From: Candidatus Thiosymbion ectosymbiont of Catanema sp. Cochon2018
Lineage (GTDB): Bacteria; Pseudomonadota; Gammaproteobacteria; Chromatiales; Chromatiaceae
Direction of reading: 5' to 3'
DNA length: 64,000 nt
Assembly (NCBI GenBank): GCA_011392765.1
Contig: WYCW01000001.1
Span: 434,001 to 498,000, forward strand
The translations under genes and the position numbers were made by a program. Under the pieces are notes generated by a model that was not told the DNA's origin, made no database searches, and worked only from the letters and a program-made list of their open reading frames with translations. Within the stretch, counting starts at the first letter, position 1, and every line of letters starts with the position of its first letter. This document shows, one piece after another, positions 11,800 to 20,420 of the stretch.

Positions 11800-13197
11800 T
11801 CACCCCCGCTCGAATAAAAACAGACAGCGGCCCGTTGCCGTGATGACCTTCCGCTCAGCGATACGCGCGCAACCTTCGAGGGCGGCGACAAAGCCCGCCT
11901 CGTCATAATCGAAGAAAATATCCTCTCTGAATTCGAGCATTTTCTGGACCGTCGGATCGGATTTGGGTACGAACTCGATGACCCCGCGGGGTGCCAACCC
12001 AACCAACCAGCTCACCACCTCACCGAGGGGAAGATTGGAGCCGATGACCAGGTGGTGAACGAAGGCGAGCGCCAGGACCGCATCGGCAGATACCCTGGCC
12101 TTGAATCCCTTGCGCTCCGACTGGTCCCACCCCTGGTCGGGACTCGGGTTCGCGGCATCCAGATACAGCGGCAGAAAGTTCAGTTGCTTCGACTTCGCCC
12201 GTGCATAGGCAGCCGCGAGCGCCCCCGGATCGGCGTCATACCCGATGACAGAGCGGGCCCCGGCCGCCAGCGCGAGCTCTGCATACTCGCCGGTATTGCA
12301 CCCCAGATCCAGGAGCTGCTGCGGGCGTGTGGTGCCGACGAAGTCCCTAATAAACCGGCGCTTCGTCGCTTCTTCCGTCTCCGAGTAGGTATTGATCGCC
12401 TGGTAATGGCCCCAGGTCGATCCCTGAGTGGCCTTGGGACGAAGATCTGCTATCCAATCCCGCAGCTGGGTCAGCATGCCCCGATAACCGGCCTGCGGGA
12501 GTTTTTCGGCGGATCGATTGCCGAGCAATCGCAACCGGTCATCCTTCAATGCGCCTTGTTGCAGGCGGGCGGGTAAGGTCACGTGCGCAAGCACCCGCCA
12601 GGACCATTTTCGGCGCATCGGCAAGAGCCGATTCATAGCGACCGTGGTGATCCCCGTAAGACTGCCGCGTATCCAACTATTGAATGCCACCCCCAGATAG
12701 GCATCGAGCAACAAGGGATTCAGAAACTGCTCACAGAACTGGCGATGACCCTGCCAGAGCTCTCCGCTGCGATACCTGCGGAACGACAGATAATCGATAA
12801 ATACCGGTTCGGACCCCACGAACTGTAGATTATAGGCGCCAGCATCCGACAGGCTGATGTCGTGGTCGAGCAGGTATAGTTGCAGGTCGAGATGCAACAG
12901 GGCGGCATCTCTCAACATGCCGAAGCACCATTCGTAAGGGTAGGAGATGAAGGGAATCCGGGGATGTTCGAGCAGGTAGACCGCCGCGGACGGTATTCCG
13001 GCCGGGAAATCCGACGGCCGCTCCGTGGCCTCGATCAGCCACCCCTTGCGGGCGAGTTCCTCGATTGCCCCGGAATCCCGCACGAATTCATAGTCTTCCC
13101 GGTGGTGCTCGGTGACGGTTCGGAATATCCGACCCGCCGCCGCGTACACATGTCCCGACGGATCGCGGAATGATGCCGGGTCCTTTTTCAGTAGCAC
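11800..13197 (-). CDS. class I SAM-dependent methyltransferase (NoeA-like)
   Basis: 465 aa; LLDLGCNTGEYAELALAAGARSVIGYDAD SAM-binding motif; N-terminal kinase-like region LLHLDLQLYLLDHDISLSDAGAYNLQFVGSEPVFIDYLSF. Confidence 0.8.
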   Translation of the reverse strand: MLLKKDPASFRDPSGHVYAAAGRIFRTVTEHHREDYEFVRDSGAIEELARKGWLIEATERPSDFPAGIPSAAVYLLEHPRIPFISYPYEWCFGMLRDAALLHLDLQLYLLDHDISLSDAGAYNLQFVGSEPVFIDYLSFRRYRSGELWQGHRQFCEQFLNPLLLDAYLGVAFNSWIRGSLTGITTVAMNRLLPMRRKWSWRVLAHVTLPARLQQGALKDDRLRLLGNRSAEKLPQAGYRGMLTQLRDWIADLRPKATQGSTWGHYQAINTYSETEEATKRRFIRDFVGTTRPQQLLDLGCNTGEYAELALAAGARSVIGYDADPGALAAAYARAKSKQLNFLPLYLDAANPSPDQGWDQSERKGFKARVSADAVLALAFVHHLVIGSNLPLGEVVSWLVGLAPRGVIEFVPKSDPTVQKMLEFREDIFFDYDEAGFVAALEGCARIAERKVITATGRCLFLFERG

Positions 13198-13228
13198 AGG
13201 CTTGTGCTTACCAGACAGATCGGCTTTA

Positions 13229-13327
13229 GGGCACTTTGAAAAATACGATTCTCGTCAACGGAGCACATGGATAATCAATGGGTTAGAGGATCTTGAGTGG
13301 TGAAAACACCTATTTTTCAAGGTGCCC
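13229..13327. mobile_element. 99-bp MITE, GGGCAC..GTGCCC family, TSD TTTA
   Basis: ttta|gggcactttgaaaaatacg...cctatttttcaaggtgccc|ttta. Confidence 0.88.
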
Positions 13328-13336
13328 TTTAGATCT

Positions 13337-13412
13337 TTTAATCCGCAGATTACACAGATTCTCGCAGATTATTTCGTTTTTAATCTGTGGAAATCTGCGT
13401 AATCTGCCGATT
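13337..13412. repeat. gcagattacacagatt palindromic repeat
   Basis: ttaatccgcagattacacagattctcgcagattatttcgtttttaatctgtggaaatctgcgtaatctgccgatt. Confidence 0.8.
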
Positions 13413-13699
13413 CAAAAAGAATCTTTGCGCCTTTGCGGCTCGAATGCATCTTCGCGGTTCAGGCGTTCGCGCTCGAGGTCGGTCGGATGCGAGGTCTTAC
13501 CGCCGGTGAGTCGTGATAGGAAGCCTCTCACTTTTTGCCAGTACAGCTTCAGCGTATAGAGCCCGGCGACGATACCGCCGATCAGCATTTGCAACAACAT
13601 GCTGCCGGCCCCAGGGTCCAAATAAGCAAACACGCTCGTGGGCGCAACCAACAGCAATCCCGCGAGAACACCCGCTGACGAATGAATTCTGAACTTCAT
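13412..13699 (-). CDS. small membrane protein, conserved YLDPGAGSMLLQ motif
   Basis: MKFRIHSSAGVLAGLLLVAPTSVFAYLDPGAGSMLLQMLIGGIVAGLYTLKLYWQKVR; signal/TM pattern. Confidence 0.65.
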   Translation of the reverse strand: MKFRIHSSAGVLAGLLLVAPTSVFAYLDPGAGSMLLQMLIGGIVAGLYTLKLYWQKVRGFLSRLTGGKTSHPTDLERERLNREDAFEPQRRKDSF

Positions 13700-13811
13700 A
13701 CCATCCTCCGGCATTATTGAGTCGGGTCTGCGTGGAGGCAGGCAAACTCCGGCATTGCCCGCTCGCTTCGAGCATTTCCGCCCGAACCCGTTGCAACGAT
13801 ATAGCTTGGGA

Positions 13812-14029
13812 CTAGGATTCCTTGAGGGACCTGCATCTTTACAAATGAGTCAAGTTTGTGCGCTGCACAAAAACAGTTCTGCCTCTTGTTGGGCGGGAAT
13901 CGCAAATCCTTTGAACCACGGATGGACACGGATAAACACAGATTGTGATCCGTGTTTATCCGTGTCTGCCTCCGTGGTTCTTCGGTGCGGTTGGTCACGC
14001 CTCGTCGGTCTGAGGCGAAGCCTCGTTAG
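13812..14029. repeat. CTAG-bounded modular repeat element, ccacggatggacacgg core
   Basis: ctaggattccttgagggacc..aaatgagtcaagtttgtg..aaccacggatggacacggataaacac..cgtggttctt..tcacgcctcgtcggtctgaggcgaagcctcgttag; positions 1-140 carry a second, near-identical truncated copy. Confidence 0.82.
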
Positions 14030-14155
14030 GGGGTATCGACATTTAACCCTGACCTCCGGACCTGTCTCCTAATGGTACAGGATTAACAGGATTTTCAGAA
14101 TGGACTGATCATGTTGCGGCTCGGTGAACCTCACCCCATAGGGTGGGCTGTGCCC

Positions 14156-14519
14156 CAATTCCATTAAGTTAAGCGTTACCGGCCGGCAAAAGAGAGGAAA
14201 CCTCACCAATCACACGAATCCTCGCGGATTGATTCGCGAGGATTCGCGAGATTCGTAGGTTGGGCAAAGCCCGTAGGATGCGGTGAGCGTGTGTTGTCCT
14301 TTCCGGACTGCACCACCGCCAGACGCGAACCGCATCTGTGGACGGTGGGCGTGCCCAACAAAGGTCCCTCGCTTCGCGCGGGATAAATGTTGGGCACGGG
14401 TCATCCCTTGATGCGGTTCGCGGTCGGAATTGGTGTAATCCTGCTACGGTATACCACGCTCACCGCATCCTACTCGCCCAATCTACGACAAGCGGCCAGC
14501 AGCTAACTTAATGGCATTG
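14156..14519. mobile_element. non-autonomous element, CAATGCCATTAAGTTA TIR family, 10-bp TSD GGCTGTGCCC, nested inside another hairpin
   Basis: ggctgtgccc|caattccattaagttaagcgttaccgg...gctaacttaatggcattg|ggctgtgccc. Confidence 0.87.
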
Positions 14520-14588
14520 GGCTGTGCCCACCAGGAAAATACCGTATTTGGTGGGCACAGCCCACCCTACTCTTGGTAGATTTCAACC

Positions 14589-17500
14589 TCACCCCGGTGG
14601 TCCACCGGCGAACAGGCGATCCAGGGCCGTGATCAGTCGATAGGGCGGCCGGTCGTACCAGACACCGCAACTCGGACCCAACTGGGGACGCATCCCCCGC
14701 AGAAACAGGTAGTAAACGCCGCCGAAATGGGTCCGGTAGTCATAACCCGGGAGCCGCCACCCGAGAAATCGGTGCAGGGCCAAGGTATAGATCAGGTACT
14801 GCAGGTCGTAGTGGTGATGACGGATGGCGACCTGTAAGCCATCGCGCTCGTAGGCCGTGAGTCGGTCCCCGAGCCGGTTGGATTTGTAATCGAGGATGTA
14901 AAAGCGTCCCTCGCGACGCAACACCAGGTCGACAAAACCGTGCATCAGCCCCCGCATGGCCTCGAAACCCAGTCCGGCGGCAGCACTCGCATGGGCCTCG
15001 GATACCGCCAATGCAGTTTTTAAGGACTCGAGATCCAGGCCCGCGACGGGAAAGTGAAACTCCAGTTCCACCATCCGATCGGCGGCGGCGATGTCGCGCA
15101 GACGCAGGGGTATGGCCGGGTCGAGCCGGGTGTCCAGGACGTTGGTCACCAGTTCCTCCACCACGGGCGCCCAATCCTTATCCACGGCACGGCCTGCCCC
15201 CAAGCCGCCGTAGCGGTCCAACCGGTCGCGGACGGTCCGGGTCAAAATCTCGCCGGCGGCATGGGGAAAGTCCAGGTCCTCGAACAATTGGTGTAGGAAG
15301 TGGCCGACATGGGTGCCGCTGGGAAGCGCGAACAAGGGATCGACCGGAGCGCCCGGCTCGGCTTCCGGCGCGGGGGATACGGCGGCGGCGTCGAAATCGG
15401 GGCGCTCGCTGTCGTCCCCCCGCACCAGACTCGAATAGCTGGTCACCCGCCAGCTCGCGTCGATGCTCGAGCGGAATTCCTCGAATACCAGCCGGGCGGG
15501 GTCGATCCGGCCTCCGACCCAAGACGCGCCGGTGGGCAAGGGCAGCTCGCGGACCTGGATGGCACCCGGTGCCCGAGACGCCAAGGCCTCCAGGTCCGCG
15601 CGGATCTCTTCTTCCGACAGGCGCGGCAGGCGGCTGGTAGGAAATTCGCTCTCCGGGTCCCGGTGCAGCAGATAGGCCAGGGCCGCGTCCTGAATGCCGT
15701 TGACCTTTCCCCAGCACAGCACGCACAGCTTGGCCGCCCGCGTTACTCCCACGTAGAACAGGCGTAACCGCTCGGCGAGCCGCTCGGTCCGTTCCAGGCG
15801 AGCATGCGCCTCCCGGTCATCCGAACCCAGATCCAGACAGGCCCGCTTATCCTCCGGCGCATGAAAGAACACCGGGGTCTCCCCCCCCAAAAACCCCTTG
15901 AAATAGCTCCAGGGGAAGGGGATGAAGACCAGGGGGTATTCCAGGCCCTTGCTCTTGTGCAAAGTAACCACCTTGACCAATCCTTCATCGCTCTCCAAGC
16001 GCAACTGGCGGGCCGCGTCCCCTCCCCTCTCTGCGCGCCGGTCGCTGAACCAGCGCAATAATCCGTCCATACCGGGGTGTTCGCCGGCGGCCACCTGCAG
16101 CAGCTCCAGCAGCTGCAGCAGATTGGTCAGGCGCCGCTCGCCGTCGGGCCGACGCAGCAACCGGGCGGGTATCCGCTCCGCCGCGAGCAGCTCCTGCAAG
16201 GCCACCATCACCCCCTGCTGTCGCCAGCGTTCCCGATAGGACTGGAATCGGGCCAGCAATTCCTCTCGGGCGAGCTCGTCGTCGGCCAGTCGCTCCAGCT
16301 CTGCTGCACTCCACCCCAGCAGGGTCGTAGCCAGCGCGGCCCGTAGGTGCCCCTCGTCGTGCAGCTCTGCCAGGGCCCGCAGCAGGGTAGCCAGCTCCGC
16401 GGCATCCTCGGTCATAAACACACTGTCCTCGCTCAGGCTCACGCTGCTGATGCCGCGGTCTCGCAGGGCCTGCTGTACCAGATCGCCTTCCCGGTGGGTA
16501 CGCACCAGCAGGGCGATGTCGCCCGGCGCCAGTTCTCGTTTTCCCATGGTCGCCCTGCCGGCGTCCGCCCGGTTCAACAGATCGACGATATATTCGGCGC
16601 AGGCCCGCGCCGCGCTTCTCAAGGCCGCGTCGCCACGGATAAAACCCGGCGGCCGGGTGGTTTGATTGTCCGCGTCCAGCCGCAGCATCAGGACCTGCAG
16701 AGGCACCGGCTCGACCCCATTGAGGCGGAACGGCTCCTGGTCCGCCGTGGGACCGGGCGCTACCGGATTGAAGCCGATGTAATCCTGATAGACGAAAGGT
16801 TCCGGGGCGGATGCGAACAGGCAGTTGACGGCCTCGACCAGCCGCGAGCCGGAGCGCCGGTTGACGGTGAGGCCATAGCGGTGTCCGCCGCGGGCGCTGT
16901 CGTCCCGGGCCTGCATGTAGGTGAAGATGTCCGCGCCGCGAAAGGCATAAATGGCCTGCTTGGGATCGCCGATCAAGAACAGGCCGCAGTCGGGCTGCCC
17001 GCCGTAGAGGCGCCGGAAGATGCGGTACTGCTGCGGGTCCGTGTCCTGGAACTCGTCGATCAGGGCCACCGGATAGCGTTCTCGCACGCCGGCGGCCAGG
17101 GCCTCCGCCCCCTCCCCCGCCAGGGCCTGGTCGAGGCGGCGCAGCAGATCGTCGTAATAGAGCAGCCCCTCGTCTTGCTTGCGCCGCTCCAGATCGGCAC
17201 GCACGAACGCCCGCGCGGAGGTCAGAAACAGGGCCCTGCCGCCGGCATGGGCGCGGAATAGCAACTCCGACAGGCGGCCACAGAGGTCGAAAAAGGGGTG
17301 AGTCGGCGGGCGTTGCCCTGCTTTGGTCTTTTTCTCCAGTTCGGACGGCGTCAGGCGCTCGAAGTCGGCGGGCAGTTCTGTAGGGGGTTCGGTTGCCGCC
17401 GCCACCGTCGCGGCGGTCCGAACTGCCCGAGCAACGACCTGCTTGTTATAGGAGCGTCGGTTGAGATCGGGGCTGGTCGCCAGGATATTCTTTATCTGAT

Positions 17501-18314
17501 CGGAGGCTTCGCGCCACAGTTCGCGCATCTGCCCGAAAACCGCGGCCAGCTCCCGGCTTGCGGTCTCGACATCCGCCGCGTCGACCTGCGGCAACAACCG
17601 CAGATCGTCGAGCGCCAGGGTGGGCTGTAGATCCGCGAGTAGATCCTGGGGTGTCTTCCATTGCTGTCTCACCCAGCGCGCCTTTTGCGGGGTCGCGCTC
17701 GCGACCTCTCGGCGCCAGAAATCCTCGACCGCGGTGGTCCGCAGCCGGGCCTCGTCGGTGATGAACTCCACATCGAAAGCCGCGCCGCTCTCGAAGGCAT
17801 GATCCGTAAGGGTGCGCAGACAGAAGCCGTGGATGGTGTGGATCGCGGCCTCGTCCATGCGGGTCAGGGCATCGGCCAGCAGGGTGTGTGCGCGCTCCCG
17901 ATCCGCCAGTCCTGACAAGAGCTCGGCGAGGATGGGGTCTTTTTCATTTTTTCCACCCCCCTCCCCTCCCCTCTCCCCTACATCACGAGGGTGTCGCAAA
18001 AGCCCCTCTCCCGCCGGGAGAGGGGTTGGGGTGAGGGGATCAAAGGGTGAAGATCGGCGCCCTTTGCGACACCCTCCTACATCACCGCGCAGCCAGTCCA
18101 GGGCCTGGACCAGCCGCTTACGAATACGGTCGCGCAGCTCCTCGGTGGCGGCCTCGGTAAAAGTGACCACCAGAATCCGATCCACCTCCAGGCCCAGCTC
18201 CAGCAGCAACCGCAGATACAGGGTCGCGATGCTGTAGGTCTTGCCGGTACCGGCACTGGCCTCGATCAGGGTCAGGCCCCGCAGGGGGACCCGTAAGGGA
18301 TCCAGTGCCGGCAT
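14589..18314 (-). CDS. recB: exodeoxyribonuclease V subunit beta (RecB)
   Basis: 1241 aa; EASAGTGKTYSIATLYLRLLLE, VVTFTEAATEELRDRIR, HGFCLRTL, LIDEFQDTDPQQYRIF, VTLHKSKGLEYPLVF, YILDYKSNRLG. Confidence 0.96.
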   Translation of the reverse strand: MPALDPLRVPLRGLTLIEASAGTGKTYSIATLYLRLLLELGLEVDRILVVTFTEAATEELRDRIRKRLVQALDWLRGDVGGCRKGRRSSPFDPLTPTPLPAGEGLLRHPRDVGERGGEGGGKNEKDPILAELLSGLADRERAHTLLADALTRMDEAAIHTIHGFCLRTLTDHAFESGAAFDVEFITDEARLRTTAVEDFWRREVASATPQKARWVRQQWKTPQDLLADLQPTLALDDLRLLPQVDAADVETASRELAAVFGQMRELWREASDQIKNILATSPDLNRRSYNKQVVARAVRTAATVAAATEPPTELPADFERLTPSELEKKTKAGQRPPTHPFFDLCGRLSELLFRAHAGGRALFLTSARAFVRADLERRKQDEGLLYYDDLLRRLDQALAGEGAEALAAGVRERYPVALIDEFQDTDPQQYRIFRRLYGGQPDCGLFLIGDPKQAIYAFRGADIFTYMQARDDSARGGHRYGLTVNRRSGSRLVEAVNCLFASAPEPFVYQDYIGFNPVAPGPTADQEPFRLNGVEPVPLQVLMLRLDADNQTTRPPGFIRGDAALRSAARACAEYIVDLLNRADAGRATMGKRELAPGDIALLVRTHREGDLVQQALRDRGISSVSLSEDSVFMTEDAAELATLLRALAELHDEGHLRAALATTLLGWSAAELERLADDELAREELLARFQSYRERWRQQGVMVALQELLAAERIPARLLRRPDGERRLTNLLQLLELLQVAAGEHPGMDGLLRWFSDRRAERGGDAARQLRLESDEGLVKVVTLHKSKGLEYPLVFIPFPWSYFKGFLGGETPVFFHAPEDKRACLDLGSDDREAHARLERTERLAERLRLFYVGVTRAAKLCVLCWGKVNGIQDAALAYLLHRDPESEFPTSRLPRLSEEEIRADLEALASRAPGAIQVRELPLPTGASWVGGRIDPARLVFEEFRSSIDASWRVTSYSSLVRGDDSERPDFDAAAVSPAPEAEPGAPVDPLFALPSGTHVGHFLHQLFEDLDFPHAAGEILTRTVRDRLDRYGGLGAGRAVDKDWAPVVEELVTNVLDTRLDPAIPLRLRDIAAADRMVELEFHFPVAGLDLESLKTALAVSEAHASAAAGLGFEAMRGLMHGFVDLVLRREGRFYILDYKSNRLGDRLTAYERDGLQVAIRHHHYDLQYLIYTLALHRFLGWRLPGYDYRTHFGGVYYLFLRGMRPQLGPSCGVWYDRPPYRLITALDRLFAGGPPG
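17987..18076. mobile_element. palindromic insertion element inside the recB reading frame
   Basis: 14-bp terminal inverted repeat gagggtgtcgcaaa/tttgcgacaccctc flanked by 10-bp direct repeat cctacatcac (17977-17986 and 18076-18085); insert plus one repeat copy = 99 bp = 33 codons; encodes ..RKGRRSSPFDPLTPTPLPAGEGLLRHPR.. Confidence 0.85.
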
Positions 18315-18324
18315 GTGCTCAGAT

Positions 18325-18493
18325 CACTAATGAGTCAAGTTTTGTGTGCACTACCAATAAACCACGGATGGACACGGATAAACACGGATTGTGATCCGTG
18401 TTTATCCGTGTTTATCCGTGTCTATCCGTGTCTATCCGTGGTTCTTCGGTGCGGTCGGTCACGCCTCGTCGGTCTGAGGCGAAGCCTCGTTAG
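18325..18493. repeat. modular repeat element (ccacggatggacacgg core, gaggcgaagcctcgttag end)
   Basis: aatgagtcaagttttgtgtgcac..ccacggatggacacggataaacac..tcacgcctcgtcggtctgaggcgaagcctcgttag. Confidence 0.78.
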
Positions 18494-18577
18494 CGCTTGC
18501 AGTGACTTCAGTCGCCGCTTTTGCGACGGACGACGCAATGTTGGGATTGTCCGGATTAACCATTACTTCTTTTTGAA

Positions 18578-18650
18578 TCCGCAGATTACACAGATTTCCG
18601 CAGATTGAAAACGAAATAATCTGCGAAAATCTGTGTAATCTGCGGATTTA
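18578..18650. repeat. gcagattacacagatt palindromic repeat
   Basis: aatccgcagattacacagatttccgcagattgaaaacgaaataatctgcgaaaatctgtgtaatctgcgga. Confidence 0.8.
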
Positions 18651-18690
18651 AAAACGGATTCCAGTCGGTTTTGCGCCTTTGCGGTCCATT

Positions 18691-19026
18691 TCAGGTGAAA
18701 TGCGTGCTGTCGAAGATAAGTAAAATTCTTCGGATCAAATCATTCTCGAATTCAAACAATTGAGCCATGGGTGTGCGGACCTCACCTTTTGAGAAATTGT
18801 AGAATATGGAAACTTTGGAGTCCTTCTCAAAGGACTCGATAAGTTCGCATTCAAAACCTACCGGAGGATTCGATTTGAGCGATTCGATATAGACCGCGGC
18901 CGATTCAAATTGAAATAATGGCCCTTTGAATTGTAAATCGTTTGAGAAAATTTTTTCCAGCTCGTCCGGATTTCCATCCGAGAACAGAATCTCCAGATAT
19001 TTTTCGACGATTTCCAGTTTGCTCAT
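18691..19026 (-). CDS. NTF2/SnoaL-like small protein
   Basis: MSKLEIVEKYLEILFSDGNPDELEKIFSNDLQFKGPLFQFESAAVYIESLKS pattern; start set at internal Met since the upstream ORF part is repeat-derived. Confidence 0.6.
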   Translation of the reverse strand: MSKLEIVEKYLEILFSDGNPDELEKIFSNDLQFKGPLFQFESAAVYIESLKSNPPVGFECELIESFEKDSKVSIFYNFSKGEVRTPMAQLFEFENDLIRRILLIFDSTHFT

Positions 19027-19073
19027 GTGTTTTTCTTGTCGAATCCGCAGATTTCCGCAGATGAAAAACGAAC

Positions 19074-19140
19074 CACGGATAGACACGGATAAACACGGAT
19101 TGTGATCCGTGTTTATCCGTGTCTGCCTCCGTGGTTCTTA
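19074..19140. repeat. ccacggatagacacgg palindrome
   Basis: accacggatagacacggataaacacggattgtgatccgtgtttatccgtgtctgcctccgtggttctt. Confidence 0.85.
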
Positions 19141-19539
19141 ATTGCAGCCAGGTAGGTTTTCAATTGGTTACTTTCTGATCTAGTCCTCGACAATCCGCCG
19201 CAACCGGTTATAACCCAAGGCAGGCCCCGGCGCGGTTGCCGCCGCACCGAGGCCCTAACCGCAACCCAACCTGTACACGAGGTTCGGCCATAGCTGATTC
19301 CAATTTTACCTGTCCGGCGACCCCGCTGGAAATCACCCTCACCCACGAAACCATCATCCGCATCCGGGAGGCCCTGCTGATCGGGCTTGCTGCGTTCGGC
19401 GAGATCGAGCGGTTGTCCGACGCCCAAGCGATCCGGGCAGCACGTGGAAAATCTGTTCCCCGTGCCCTGCGGGTTATCCATCCCATCGGCGAATCCGACA
19501 CGATTTGCCGGTTCGCTGACGCCCTGCGGATGTTGGGCT

Positions 19540-20020
19540 GACCATGGGCAAACCTGTGGCTCGCCATGGAGGGCCACCAAAGGACCGTAGGCTGGGTTGC
19601 GGCCAGGGACGGCCAAAACCCAGCATTGCGGACCGGAAACGCTGGGTTTCGTTCCTTGCCACCCAGCCTACAACACTGACCATGGGCAAACCTGTGGCTC
19701 GCCATGGAGGGCCGCCAAAAGACCGTAGGCTGGGTTGCGGCCAGGGACGGCCAAAACCCAGCACACAGCATTGCGGACCGGGAACGCTGGGTTTCGTTCC
19801 TTGCCACCCAGCCTACAACACTGACCATGGGCAAACCTGTGGCTCGCCATGGAGGGCCGCCAAAGGAGCGTAGGCTGGGTTGCGGCCAGGGACGGCCAAA
19901 ACCCAGCACACAGCATTGCGGACCGGAAAAGCTGGGTTTCGTTCCTCAACCCAGCCTACAACACTGACCATGGGCAAACCTGTAGCTCGCCATGGAGGGC
20001 CGCCAAAGGAGCCAGGTTGG
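19540..20020. repeat. tandem repeat, ~3.4 copies of a 138-145 bp unit
   Basis: unit gaccatgggcaaacctgtggctcgccatggagggccgcc..gtaggctgggttgcggccagggacggccaaaaccc..cacccagcctacaacact starts at 19540, 19678, 19823, 19966. Confidence 0.9.
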
Positions 20021-20026
20021 TTGGGC

Positions 20027-20290
20027 GAGTAGGATGCGGTGAGCGCGGTATACCGTAGCAGGATTACACCAATTCCGACCGCGAACCGCATCGATGGTGC
20101 GGTGAGCGCGGTAGGTCTTATCAGGATGACATTACGAGGGGGCACGAACCGCATCAAGGGATGGCCTGTGCCCAACACTTTGTTGGGCACGCCCACCGTC
20201 CACAGATGCGGTTCGTGCCTGGCGGTGGTGCCGTCCGGAAAGGACAACACACGCTCACCGCATCCTACGGGCTTTGCCCAACCTACAATT
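20027..20290. repeat. gtaggatgcggtgagcg...cgctcaccgcatcctac composite inverted repeat
   Basis: gtaggatgcggtgagcgcggtataccgtagcaggattacacc...gaaccgcatc; ends cacgctcaccgcatcctacgggctttgcccaacctac; similar blocks at 14255-14480 and 29186-29355. Confidence 0.75.
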
Positions 20291-20420
20291 CTCCTTTTAA
20301 GTCATCAGATTACATAGATTTCCGCAGACGAAAAGCAATTCGTGTTCATTCGTGTCCATTCGTGGTTCTTATTCCGCAACCTCATTGCAACCGGGTGAGC
20401 CGACCGACCGACTGCCGCGG

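Noticed and set aside
13293-13559. Small ORFs reading [26 protein letters not shown] and similar (also 3874-4173, 10334-10534, 23653-23883, 41403-41609)
   Set aside because: Translations of the cagattacgcag, ccacggatgg, tttgcg and cagaggac repeats
19208-19909. 233-aa minus ORF with internal repeats GFGRPWPQPSLRSFGGPPWRATGLPMVS
   Set aside because: Open frame through the tandem DNA repeat; the same peptide appears in other frames on both sides, so not a repeat protein
19540-20020. CRISPR array or phage repeat
   Set aside because: Units are 138-145 bp and almost wholly identical, with no variable spacers
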